Shown here piece by piece: positions 26,260 through 33,459 of a stretch of 64,000 bases of DNA (its first letter is position 1; each line of letters opens with the position of its first letter). The position numbers and the translations under genes were made by a program. Under the pieces are notes generated by a model that searched no databases, was not told the origin of the DNA, and saw only the letters and a program-made list of their open reading frames with translations. The stretch is taken from the NCBI RefSeq assembly GCF_019797865.1, contig NZ_CP081869.1, positions 496,001 through 560,000 of the forward strand, given 5' to 3'. The DNA comes from Chenggangzhangella methanolivorans (GTDB lineage: Bacteria > Pseudomonadota > Alphaproteobacteria > Rhizobiales > Methylopilaceae).

Positions 26260-27840
26260 ATGTCCTCCCAAAATCCGACCTTCGACCCTCGCGCCGAGGA
26301 CATATCGGTCGCGCGCCAGCGTGCAGTGCGTCGCGACGAGATCCTGTGCGGCGATCTACCGACGCTGGCGGACCTGCTCGTCGGACATCCGTTCCGCAGC
26401 GGTGATTTCGAGAAGGACGTCCGCTCGTGGGCGCACGTAGCGTTGAACTCGCTGGTCGTCTGCCGGCCCGAACGCGGCCGCGCCGATCTCGGGACCGCCC
26501 TTCACGAGCTCCTGGGCGATGTGAGCCTGACCAACGTCGCCGAGGCCGGCCGGGAGCTTGAGCGGCTTGGGACGTTGGCGGCCGCCGCCGACGAGAAGAT
26601 CCGCTACGAGGGGCGGGTTCGGTGTGACCTCTACGCCGTGGCCGGTTTTGGGGCCCTGGAGCCGCGCGCCCGGCTGATCGGCGCGATCATGCTTCTGCAG
26701 GGGCGACACCACCAGCACCACCTGCTCGCGATGGCGGCCGGCTTGCGCTTCAGGATGATCGTCCAGGGCGGTCGGCATCCGAAGTCGCCGGGTGACCTCC
26801 ATAGCGCCGGCGGGAACATCCTGCGGTCGGCGGCACGGCGGATCGGCATGGAGATGATCGCGCAGGAGAGCGTCGTGTCCGGCCCGCCGCCGGCAGAGGA
26901 CATGACGGACCTGCTCGACGAGGTCATGGAGGACCGCGGCGAGATCGTGCGCGCGCCGGGCGGGCTCGCCCAGCTACGCGAGAGCCGCGTTATCGGCCTG
27001 CAAGTCGTGCCGAAGCAGCCGACGGCCGCGCCTGACCGTCTATGGAAGCCTTTCACATCGATCGCCGGCCGGCGCCTGCCGCTGGTCCGGCGCGGTGACG
27101 TGGCTGCCCACCGCCGCTCTCTCGTGCGTCGCGCGCCGCATGCCGAGGTGGCGATCGACACCATCCTGCGAGATCTGGCGGCGTCTGAGCTCGCCTGGAT
27201 TCGACCGACGCTGCTGGTCGGGCCAGCAGGCGCCGGGAAGACCTCGCTCGCCCGCGCGATCGCGGAGACCGTTGGCCTGCCGGTCACGACATACGCGGCC
27301 GGCGGGATCGCCGACGCGTCCATGATGGGAACGTCGGCGCAGTGGTCGACGTCGCGGCCGAGCGTGCCGCTGGACCTGATCCGGTCGTCCGGCGTCGCGA
27401 ATCCGCTGATCGTGCTGGACGAGGTCGACAAGACCCAGAGCTCGCACAACGGCTCGCTCGTCGACGCCCTCCTGGCGTTCCTCGAGCCGTCTACCTCGCG
27501 TCGATACCGGGACCTCGCGATCGAGGTCGAGGTGGACCTCTCGCGGGTCTCATGGATCGCGACTGCGAACCGGCTCGATGACGTGCCGCGGCCGCTGCTC
27601 GATCGACTCCGGGTCATCCAGGTCGAAGAGCCGACCTGGGCGCATGTCGGCGATCTCGCGCGCGGGATCCTGAACGACATCGCCGCAGAGCGTGACCTCG
27701 ACAGGCGGTGGCTCGAGGAACTGGCGACGGACGAGCTCCAGGTGCTCAGGAGGGCGTGGAATGGCGGCTCGATCAGACGCTTGCGGCGGGCACTCGAGGT
27801 GCTCGTGGATGGTCGCGACATGCAGATGGGGAGGGCGTGA
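26260..27840 (+). CDS. Lon-like AAA+ ATPase without protease domain
   Basis: 526 residues. The N-terminal 300 are a novel helical region with a His cluster (GRHHQHHLLAMAAG). The AAA+ module follows: Walker A LLVGPAGAGKTSLARAIAE (about 322-340), Walker B NPLIVLDEVDKTQ (about 383-395), sensor 1 VSWIATANRLDDVPRPLLDR, and a sensor 2/lid region ending SIRRLRRALEVLVDGRDM. The Walker A/B spacing and the DEVDK motif are Lon-type, but no Ser-Lys protease domain follows. Probably a remodelling ATPase of the island (DNA metabolism, packaging or defence). Next gene starts one base after its stop. Confidence 0.8.
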   Translation: MSSQNPTFDPRAEDISVARQRAVRRDEILCGDLPTLADLLVGHPFRSGDFEKDVRSWAHVALNSLVVCRPERGRADLGTALHELLGDVSLTNVAEAGRELERLGTLAAAADEKIRYEGRVRCDLYAVAGFGALEPRARLIGAIMLLQGRHHQHHLLAMAAGLRFRMIVQGGRHPKSPGDLHSAGGNILRSAARRIGMEMIAQESVVSGPPPAEDMTDLLDEVMEDRGEIVRAPGGLAQLRESRVIGLQVVPKQPTAAPDRLWKPFTSIAGRRLPLVRRGDVAAHRRSLVRRAPHAEVAIDTILRDLAASELAWIRPTLLVGPAGAGKTSLARAIAETVGLPVTTYAAGGIADASMMGTSAQWSTSRPSVPLDLIRSSGVANPLIVLDEVDKTQSSHNGSLVDALLAFLEPSTSRRYRDLAIEVEVDLSRVSWIATANRLDDVPRPLLDRLRVIQVEEPTWAHVGDLARGILNDIAAERDLDRRWLEELATDELQVLRRAWNGGSIRRLRRALEVLVDGRDMQMGRA

Positions 27841-27841
27841 G

Positions 27842-28468
27842 ATGGAAGCTGCCCTCCTGCTCGTATCCATCGCGATCGCCATCAGATCCCTGCATCGCGA
27901 TGGCCTGCTCGCCACCCAACATGCGGCCGGAATCACAGCCCACGGCGCGGAAACGATGGTCCTGATCGACCTTTCCAACCACCTCGAGGAGGACGCGGTC
28001 ATCGCGGATCACGAGCGACGTCCCGACGGAGACGCTCTGCGGGCACGCGCCGTCGGCATCGGACGCCTGGCGGTCGAGGTCCTCGACGCCGGCGGCTGGG
28101 CGGCGGTGTTCGCCGCGGCACCGGATCATGCCCGCGAGACCTGGCTCGCGCTGGCCGACGACCTGGAGGGCACCTATGCGGTTCCAGCCGCAGAGCCGGT
28201 CCCGGACGGCCTTGAGGTCCACGTCGACATGCAGGCGAGAACGATGCACGTCCGGATGTCTCTGCGGTCGATGATCGACCGCTGGTGGGTCGGCCGATTT
28301 TTCGCGCCGGGAAAGCGCTTCCACCGCTGGCCCCTGGTCGGCGGCCGGCTTTTCGGCGACCCGCGTACGCCTGACGGCGATCAGATCATGATGGTGGCCG
28401 TCATTGAGGACGAACGGACGGCGCTTGGGGTCAACAACCTGCACTACGATCTGGGGAGGCCGGCGTGA
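27842..28468 (+). CDS. Hypothetical island protein (208 residues)
   Basis: ATG 27842 directly follows the AAA ATPase stop and its own stop overlaps the phosphoesterase start. The N terminus is helical (LLLVSIAIAIRSLHRDGLLA). The C-terminal half has beta-rich WWVGRFFAPGKRFHRWPLVG. No known domain; tight coupling suggests it works with the ATPase and the metallophosphoesterase. Confidence 0.65.
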   Translation: MEAALLLVSIAIAIRSLHRDGLLATQHAAGITAHGAETMVLIDLSNHLEEDAVIADHERRPDGDALRARAVGIGRLAVEVLDAGGWAAVFAAAPDHARETWLALADDLEGTYAVPAAEPVPDGLEVHVDMQARTMHVRMSLRSMIDRWWVGRFFAPGKRFHRWPLVGGRLFGDPRTPDGDQIMMVAVIEDERTALGVNNLHYDLGRPA

Positions 28469-29277
28469 GGCTCTGGGTGATCTCCGACCTGCACCTCAGC
28501 AGGGTCGCGGCGCAGACCGGCGTCCAGCCGCCGGTCGTTGACGCCGACGTCGCGGTCGTCGCCGGCGACATCACCGAGGGCGTCGGGTTCGCGCTCACCT
28601 GGCTATGGCTGACGATCACGCGCCGGATGCCGGTCATCTGGGTCGCCGGGAATCACGAGTATTTCGGCGAGGTTTTGCCATCGGCCAGGGTCCAAGTTTG
28701 GAGGCATGCGGCGCATGTCGGAAATCTCCACCTGCTCGACGACAGCTCGGTGATCCTCGGCGGCGTCCGATTCCTCGGGGCGACGCTCTGGACCGACTAC
28801 CGGCTCCATGCGCACGGCGAGCGTGCGCGCCAGGAGGGGTCGATGCGGGTGGCCGAGCGCATGCCGGATCACGGCCAGATTCTGATGGAGGCGCCGCAGC
28901 CCGGGACGATCGCACGCCGGTTCTCCCCCGCTGACGCGCTTGACCTTCACGAGGTTAGCGTCGCGTGGTTGCGCGATGCGTTCGAGGTCGAGCATGACGG
29001 CCCGACCGTCGTCGTGACGCATCACGCGCCGCATCCGCTCTCGGTCGCCGAACGCTGGCGCGGGCATCCGAGCACGCCGAGCTACGTGTCGGATCTCAGC
29101 TCTCTGATCGACCGCGGGCAGCCGAGGCTCTGGGTCCACGGCCACACTCACGCGTCCTTCGACTACGAGATCAAGCCGATGTTCGGCGGCCTGCGAAACA
29201 CGAGGATCGTCTGTAATGCGCGCGGCTATTCCGGCGAGAATCCGGCCTTCGACTGGGGCCTCGTGATCGACGTCTGA
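28465..29277 (+). CDS. Calcineurin-like metallophosphoesterase (paralogue 1)
   Basis: 270 residues from GTG 28465. All metal-binding blocks are present: SDLHLS, VVAGDITEG, WVAGNHEYF, VVTHHAPHPL and WVHGHTHASFDY. Phosphomonoesterase or phosphodiesterase/nuclease using two divalent metals; substrate unknown. Shares GATLWTD, HHAPxP, YxSDLxxLI and WVHGHxHxSxDYxI with the second phosphoesterase downstream, so the two arose by duplication. Confidence 0.9.
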   Translation: MRLWVISDLHLSRVAAQTGVQPPVVDADVAVVAGDITEGVGFALTWLWLTITRRMPVIWVAGNHEYFGEVLPSARVQVWRHAAHVGNLHLLDDSSVILGGVRFLGATLWTDYRLHAHGERARQEGSMRVAERMPDHGQILMEAPQPGTIARRFSPADALDLHEVSVAWLRDAFEVEHDGPTVVVTHHAPHPLSVAERWRGHPSTPSYVSDLSSLIDRGQPRLWVHGHTHASFDYEIKPMFGGLRNTRIVCNARGYSGENPAFDWGLVIDV

Positions 29278-29318
29278 GTCACGCTGACGCGCCCTCATTT
29301 TTCGATTGCGGCTTGCGT

Positions 29319-29359
29319 CATGACCTATGGACAGGTCGTCCATGACCTACGGATAGGTC
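29319..29359 (+). promoter_or_regulatory. Two tandem palindromic operators
   Basis: CATGACCTATGGACAGGTC (29319-29337) and CATGACCTACGGATAGGTC (29341-29359): 19-base direct repeats at 22-base period, each holding a GACCTA-N4-TAGGTC-type dyad. About two helical turns apart and 40 bases upstream of the second phosphoesterase start. Likely cooperative repressor sites. Confidence 0.7.
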
Positions 29360-29399
29360 AAGAAAATGCCACCGTAAGATACTGTAGGGGCTGACGAAA

Positions 29400-30356
29400 T
29401 TGCGTTTTCGCGTGTTTTCCGACCTGCATGTCGACGTCAATGGCGGCCTCGCGGTCCCGCTCAATCTGACCGACTGCGACGCGATCATCGTGGCCGGAGA
29501 CGTGTGCGAGAGGTTGAGCACGCGGGTGCTCGACTGGCTGGTCGCGAACGTCCAGCCGGCCGGCGTGCCGGTGATCTACCTGCCGGGCAACCACGATTTC
29601 TATCACTGCCGATTTCCGGCTGAGCTCGACAAGGCAGCCTCCGTTTTCGAGAGCGCCGGCGTGACGCTGCTCGCGCGCGGGGAGACGACCCAGGTCCGCG
29701 ATGTCACCGTCGTCGGCGCCACCCTGTGGACGGATTTTCAGGTCGCGCGAGACCAGCGGCAGTCCATGCTGGCAGCGAGCGATCGGCGAACCGGAATGAA
29801 CGACCATCGACGGATCAGATTCGGCGATGGCTCCAGGCCGTTCCTGCCGGCCGACGCGATCCGGGAGCACGCAGCCGCGGTCGAGGCGATCACGCGAGCC
29901 TGCAAAAACGTTCAGCCGGTCGCAGAAACGTTCAGCGCCGGCGACGGGCTCGCAGATCCGTTCAGCTGCAAAAACCATTATGGCCCTGCAAAATCGATTA
30001 CGAGCGCGGCCGGGCCTGCAGATTCGATTATCGTGGTGACCCACCATGCGCCGAGCCCACGGTCACTGCGCGGCGGGCAGGTCACCGGCCCGCTGGACGC
30101 CGCCTACGCCAGCGACCTCGAGGCGCTGATCGAAGAGCTCCAGCCGGCCGCCTGGGTCCACGGCCACGTGCATCGCTCCGTCGACTACCGGATCGGCGCG
30201 ACGCGGGTGGTCAGCAATCCGATGGGCTACCTGACGCAGGTCGGCCGCGGGAAGCAGGCGCGGATGGAGCTCGAGAATCCGGCTTTCGATCCGTCAATCA
30301 CGATCACGGTCGGGGCAGAAACGCCGCCCGGGGATCTCGAGGCGCTTCGCCTGTGA
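29400..30356 (+). CDS. Calcineurin-like metallophosphoesterase (paralogue 2)
   Basis: 318 residues from TTG 29400, with AGGGG upstream. Metal motifs FSDLHVD, IVAGDVCE, YLPGNHDFYH, VVTHHAPSPR, WVHGHVHRSVDY. Compared with paralogue 1 it has a loop (about residues 165-205) built from degenerate short repeats at DNA level (GCARAWMCGTTCAGC three times, then TGCARATTCGATTA twice), which looks like an iterated insertion. It has its own promoter region with tandem operators. Confidence 0.88.
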   Translation: MRFRVFSDLHVDVNGGLAVPLNLTDCDAIIVAGDVCERLSTRVLDWLVANVQPAGVPVIYLPGNHDFYHCRFPAELDKAASVFESAGVTLLARGETTQVRDVTVVGATLWTDFQVARDQRQSMLAASDRRTGMNDHRRIRFGDGSRPFLPADAIREHAAAVEAITRACKNVQPVAETFSAGDGLADPFSCKNHYGPAKSITSAAGPADSIIVVTHHAPSPRSLRGGQVTGPLDAAYASDLEALIEELQPAAWVHGHVHRSVDYRIGATRVVSNPMGYLTQVGRGKQARMELENPAFDPSITITVGAETPPGDLEALRL

Positions 30357-30364
30357 TCCGGAAA

Positions 30365-30550
30365 TCCGTATCGCAACTGGCTGATACGGAAAAACGTATC
30401 GCGCTCTAAGTCACTGATTTCATTCCGTTGTCGGTATATCGACAACGGTTATGGTGTCAGCGCCATATCCGGCTTTATGGTCTCGGCGCCATATCCTCCC
30501 GATCGGGAAGATTCCGTCACTCAGGGCTCGAATCTTCCTGATCGGGAGGA
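30365..30550. repeat. Stacked dyads and direct repeats in a 326-base gene-free region
   Basis: In order: TCCGTATC/GATACGGA (30365-30390); CCGTTGTCG-gtatat-CGACAACGG (30425-30448, perfect); two direct copies of TTATGGTSTCRGCGCCATATCC (30449-30470, 30475-30496; 26-base period, each with a TATGG...CCATA dyad); TCCTCCCGATCGGGAAGATTC (30494-30514) with its near-perfect complement (30530-30550, one mismatch). Density and nesting fit a replication origin, partition site or multi-operator control region. No gene is seen between 30357 and 30682. Confidence 0.8.
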
Positions 30551-30682
30551 TTTCCAGCGCCACGGAGCGCGATTGAGCGGTCGGCGGAAAACGGATCACT
30601 CCAGCGGAAAAGACGTCAGCGGGCTGCTAGGGAATGGCCAGAACCGCTCAGGCTCTTGGACCACACGTTTCCGCGCCGACAG

Positions 30683-31417
30683 TCAGGCCGCGATCGCGGG
30701 GTTGTCGAGGTTCTCGTCGTAGACGTAGGCCACTGCCTGCTTCGCCTTCTCGGCGGCCACGTGTTCAGCGATCAGATCTGACGCTGAGGCGTAGGCCGGC
30801 CGGTCGTCATCGACGTCGCCTGAGTGGTAGCCCTCGAGGATGCGGGACATGCAGGCCATCGCGCAGGCGATGTGCGGGCAGCCGGTCGTCAGATCGATCC
30901 ACTCGCCGGCGAACCAGCAGCCCCAGTGCCAGAGCGACTTCTCGTAGAGGTCGACGGTTGACGCCCTGCCGCCGAGGATCACCGAGCCAGACGTGACGAG
31001 CGCCGGGGACGCGCACCGCGGCCGGTTCTCGATAAGCTGATCCATCGGGCCAGCGTCGAGCAGGATCGCCCCGCAGGCCATGCCGTGAGCAAGGTGAGGC
31101 GCTCCGGATTCCGGGTCGATCCACTCGCCGGTGAGCCAGCAGAAGGAGTGGCGGACGGCGGCTTCGTAATAGGTGACGCCCTCGACCGCCTTGCCGTCTT
31201 CATTCCAGTCGAACGGATTGTATTTCACGGCGCCGAGCCGGAACGCCTGCGACATGTAGAGAATCGCGATCGGCGAAACCGTTCGTAGGTTCGGGCCCGC
31301 CGCGCCGGCTCGGAGCGCCTGGTTGATGTAGGCGATCGCAACCGGCGGGATCAGACCGACCGGCGGCTTGAGGCGACCCGCGAGGCCCTTAGGGTTCACG
31401 CGGCAAACCTTTGCCAA
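30683..31417 (-). CDS. dATP/dGTP diphosphohydrolase-type (DUF5664) protein with internal duplications
   Basis: 244 residues. Residues 24-39 (PPVAIAYINQALRAGA) are repeated at 48-63 (SPIAILYMSQAFRLGA), and residues 83-137 are repeated at 157-211 (AVRHSFCWLTGEWIDPESGA versus LWHWGCWFAGEWIDLTTGCP, then HLAHGMAC versus HIACAMAC). The first large repeat, with GAVKYNPFDW, is the phage-type N-terminal dATP/dGTP diphosphohydrolase motif; members such as MazZ remove dATP/dGTP in phages with 2-aminoadenine DNA. The second repeat looks degenerate in the His positions. Last gene of the leftward operon; its start overlaps the preceding short gene. Confidence 0.75.
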   Translation of the reverse strand: MAKVCRVNPKGLAGRLKPPVGLIPPVAIAYINQALRAGAAGPNLRTVSPIAILYMSQAFRLGAVKYNPFDWNEDGKAVEGVTYYEAAVRHSFCWLTGEWIDPESGAPHLAHGMACGAILLDAGPMDQLIENRPRCASPALVTSGSVILGGRASTVDLYEKSLWHWGCWFAGEWIDLTTGCPHIACAMACMSRILEGYHSGDVDDDRPAYASASDLIAEHVAAEKAKQAVAYVYDENLDNPAIAA

Positions 31418-31542
31418 GCAGCCTTCTTGAGGTGCGCCAACGCATGTGACATCAGCAAACGCCCTCGAGGCGTGTCCAGCATGGATGTCGACGAGGTCGG
31501 CTTAAGGTCTTCGCGTGAGACCGATCCCGGATCTTTTATCAT
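31396..31542 (-). CDS. Short hypothetical island protein (48 residues)
   Basis: ATG 31542 (MIKDPGSVSREDLKPTSSTS) shares its first base with the stop of the gene before it, and its 3' end overlaps the next start by 22 bases. Basic C terminus (HLKKAAWQRFAA). Supported by packing only. Confidence 0.45.
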   Translation of the reverse strand: MIKDPGSVSREDLKPTSSTSMLDTPRGRLLMSHALAHLKKAAWQRFAA

Positions 31543-31925
31543 CACGCTGCGAGCCTTTCCTGCTTCCGCCGGCGAGCGCGCCACTTGCCCTTCTGCAGGG
31601 TCACATGGGTCCACTTGCCGTTGGGGTAGATGATCGCGTGCGTCTCGCTCCATGAGCTCGCGCCACCGTTGTTGTATCCCATCCGACGTTGACTGACGCC
31701 GACGCCGCCCGCGCCGGAGCGGCGGTAAGCTGTGTGCTTGTCGGCGTGAATGATCTTTCGGGCGAGGCGAACAAAACCCTCAAAAGCCCCCTTCGCCCAG
31801 TTTGAGCCCTGGTCACCGTGCTGACCAACCTCGATGCCGAGGATGTGGCGGCTTCCCCCACGATAGGCCCACTCGGCGTGAGAGACCTTGTTGCCTCGCA
31901 GCGTCCTGATCGCGTGCTCGAGCAT
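31542..31925 (-). CDS. Hypothetical basic island protein (127 residues)
   Basis: MLEHAIRTLRGNKVSHAEWA ... then GGVGVSQRRMGYNNGGASSW and an Arg/Lys-rich tail (KGKWRARRRKQERLAA). It overlaps the end of the RuvC-like gene by about 113 bases in another frame; a later start or a frame error in that overlap is possible. The C-terminal basic tail suggests nucleic-acid binding. No family recognised. Confidence 0.5.
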   Translation of the reverse strand: MLEHAIRTLRGNKVSHAEWAYRGGSRHILGIEVGQHGDQGSNWAKGAFEGFVRLARKIIHADKHTAYRRSGAGGVGVSQRRMGYNNGGASSWSETHAIIYPNGKWTHVTLQKGKWRARRRKQERLAA

Positions 31926-32439
31926 GGACGGCGGCGACTTTGCGCTTCTTGGCCTTCTTGGGCTTGCGGCTGAGATGGCAGCCGCGCTCGACGTAGACCG
32001 AAATGCATATCGCCTCGGCCTCGTCATGGCTGGTGATAACTGGCTTGTATGCCCGCGCGAACTCCAGCGCGGCCGCCTTGGCCTCCTCGGTCGGGATCGA
32101 GCCGTTGCCGTGGATCTCCTTCCGCCAGGTCCCGATCGCGACATGGTCGATCGGCAGGCCGCGACCGCCGGCCTCCGCCATGACGGCGCCCATGAGCCGG
32201 TATGGCAGCGGGCTGCCTTTGTCGAAGTTGGCCTCGATGACGATCTTCTCAGGGTCGAAGCGGTCGATCAGGCTGCGGACAAACGACTGGGCTTTGGCGA
32301 GCAGGATCGGGTGCCAGACGCCGATGCCGCCCTTCTCGCGGATGCCGGCCATAAGGTCCTCGACGCCGCTCTCGCGCTGGCCGTCGATCAGCGCGCACCA
32401 GCCGGCGAGCTTCGCCATGTCGAGACAGAGGACCCTCAT
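31813..32439 (-). CDS. RuvC-like (RNase H fold) Holliday-junction resolvase or phage nuclease
   Basis: 208 residues. The acidic residues of the RuvC/RNase H site appear in order: Asp in RVLCLDMAKLAGWCAL, Glu in KIVIEANFDKGSPLPY, and the C-terminal HDEAEAICISVYVERG. Followed by a lysine-rich stretch (RKPKKAKKRKVA). Magnesium-dependent cleavage of branched DNA is the family role. The start ATG 32439 overlaps the upstream stop by 4 bp; its 3' part overlaps the next gene, so the last 40 residues may be non-native. Confidence 0.75.
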   Translation of the reverse strand: MRVLCLDMAKLAGWCALIDGQRESGVEDLMAGIREKGGIGVWHPILLAKAQSFVRSLIDRFDPEKIVIEANFDKGSPLPYRLMGAVMAEAGGRGLPIDHVAIGTWRKEIHGNGSIPTEEAKAAALEFARAYKPVITSHDEAEAICISVYVERGCHLSRKPKKAKKRKVAAVHARARDQDAARQQGLSRRVGLSWGKPPHPRHRGWSAR

Positions 32440-32753
32440 GCCGGCCTCAGATGCCAGGCGAGGTCCATGCGCCAGGCCTTTGGCATGACGGTCCTGAGAA
32501 CGCGGGCGCGCAGGACCAGCCTTGCCTTGTCCTGGAGGACGACGCGACCGCCATGGCGCAGCCCGCTGTCGGCTCCCAGCTGCAGACGAGCCCGGATTGC
32601 GGCGGTGTCGACGCCGGCGCGGTCGAGAAGCCAGAGAGCCGTGTTGTCATCCCCGGCAGCTAGGGATTCCGTGCGCCCAAGGGTGCTTTCAGCGAACCGG
32701 CGGACTGCGTGATCCGAGACGATCGCGTTTGAGGTATTGCTCGGCGTGAACAC
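32436..32753 (-). CDS. Hypothetical island protein (105 residues)
   Basis: GTG 32753 lies 3 bases after the stop of the upstream gene; the stop overlaps the RuvC-like start by 4 bp. Contains SDHAVRRFAESTLGRTESLA and a conserved-looking GRVVLQDKARLVLRARVLRT beta segment. No family recognised; belongs to the leftward phage-like operon. Confidence 0.6.
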   Translation of the reverse strand: MFTPSNTSNAIVSDHAVRRFAESTLGRTESLAAGDDNTALWLLDRAGVDTAAIRARLQLGADSGLRHGGRVVLQDKARLVLRARVLRTVMPKAWRMDLAWHLRPA

Positions 32754-32756
32754 GGG

Positions 32757-33047
32757 TCACGCGGCGAGCTTGGCATGCTGCTTCAGGAAGTCGAACGTGT
32801 AGCGATACTGCTCGGCCTTCTTGAATACCGTGCCGAGCCCAAGGTCGGTGTACTCCCCGCGGACGATGCGCTGGCGAATGGCCTTGTCCGCCTCGCTCTC
32901 GAAACTGAAAAGCTCGCGGTTCTCGCGGTACCTCTGCTCCAGGTACGCCCCGAGCTCATCGAGCAGAGCGTCGCGGAATGCATGCTCGGTGGCCGTCTTA
33001 CGAGGCGTGAACTTGTTTTTGCGCTGGACCTAGGGAAAGGAACTCAT
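32757..33047 (-). pseudogene. Hypothetical gene with an in-frame amber codon
   Basis: From ATG 33047 the frame reads MSSFP, then TAG (33030-33032), then about 90 sensible codons: VQRKNKFTPRKTATEHAFRD, ALLDELGAYLEQRYRENREL and a final KKAEQYRYTFDFLKQHAKLA. No ATG, GTG or TTG start exists between the TAG and the body of the protein. The coding character (codon use, 3-base junction to the next start) supports a real gene, so the TAG is a mutation, a base-call error, or the start lies elsewhere. First gene of the leftward operon. Confidence 0.5.
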
Positions 33048-33459
33048 TCGGCACCCGATGCAAATCGGCCAAGCAAATCGGCCTCACGCACATGGTCTCA
33101 CCCTCAATTCGAATTAACTATGCTGTTTTGCAGGATTTTTCGGCCTCGGCATTTATTCTACAAAATGTCGCTTCGGCCCTCGATCAAGGATTGCGCGACG
33201 AATCGTTCGAAATTCGAACGAATAATCCTTGAAACGGATTGGATGACCAATCTCAGGTTGCGAATCGGAGATTCTATTCGGGGCTCAACGGGGCGATCCG
33301 CGGCTATTTGCAGGGGCGATCGCTCGGTTGCATAAAGATCCTTGCCCGTGGACTACGAAAACTGTTGTCGCAGGCGGGTTTCAGATTCAGACTCACTACC
33401 GTTAGGCGACCGCCGGCGTGGCAGCCCCGGTCCGCCCCCTGATGGTTTGAGTGTGATCC
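33048..33459. other. AT-rich divergent control region
   Basis: 412 bases between the leftward operon and the giant helicase gene, clearly lower in GC than its neighbours, with several TTCGAA motifs (33106, and two inside the palindrome at 33203-33221). No gene seen. Probably holds both promoters and possibly an origin. Confidence 0.55.
33187..33230. promoter_or_regulatory. Nested palindrome upstream of the PrimPol-helicase gene
   Basis: TCGTTCGAA-A-TTCGAACGA (33203-33221, perfect 9 bp arms about one base) sits inside an outer AAGGATT ... AATCCTT pair (33187-33193, 33224-33230). It contains GTTC-N7-GAAC, which resembles but does not match the alphaproteobacterial LexA box (GTTC-N7-GTTC). Candidate operator or origin element. 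Confidence 0.55.

Noticed and set aside
33203..33221. Alphaproteobacterial LexA box
   Set aside because: The site is GTTC-N7-GAAC (inverted), not the direct GTTC-N7-GTTC of this class.
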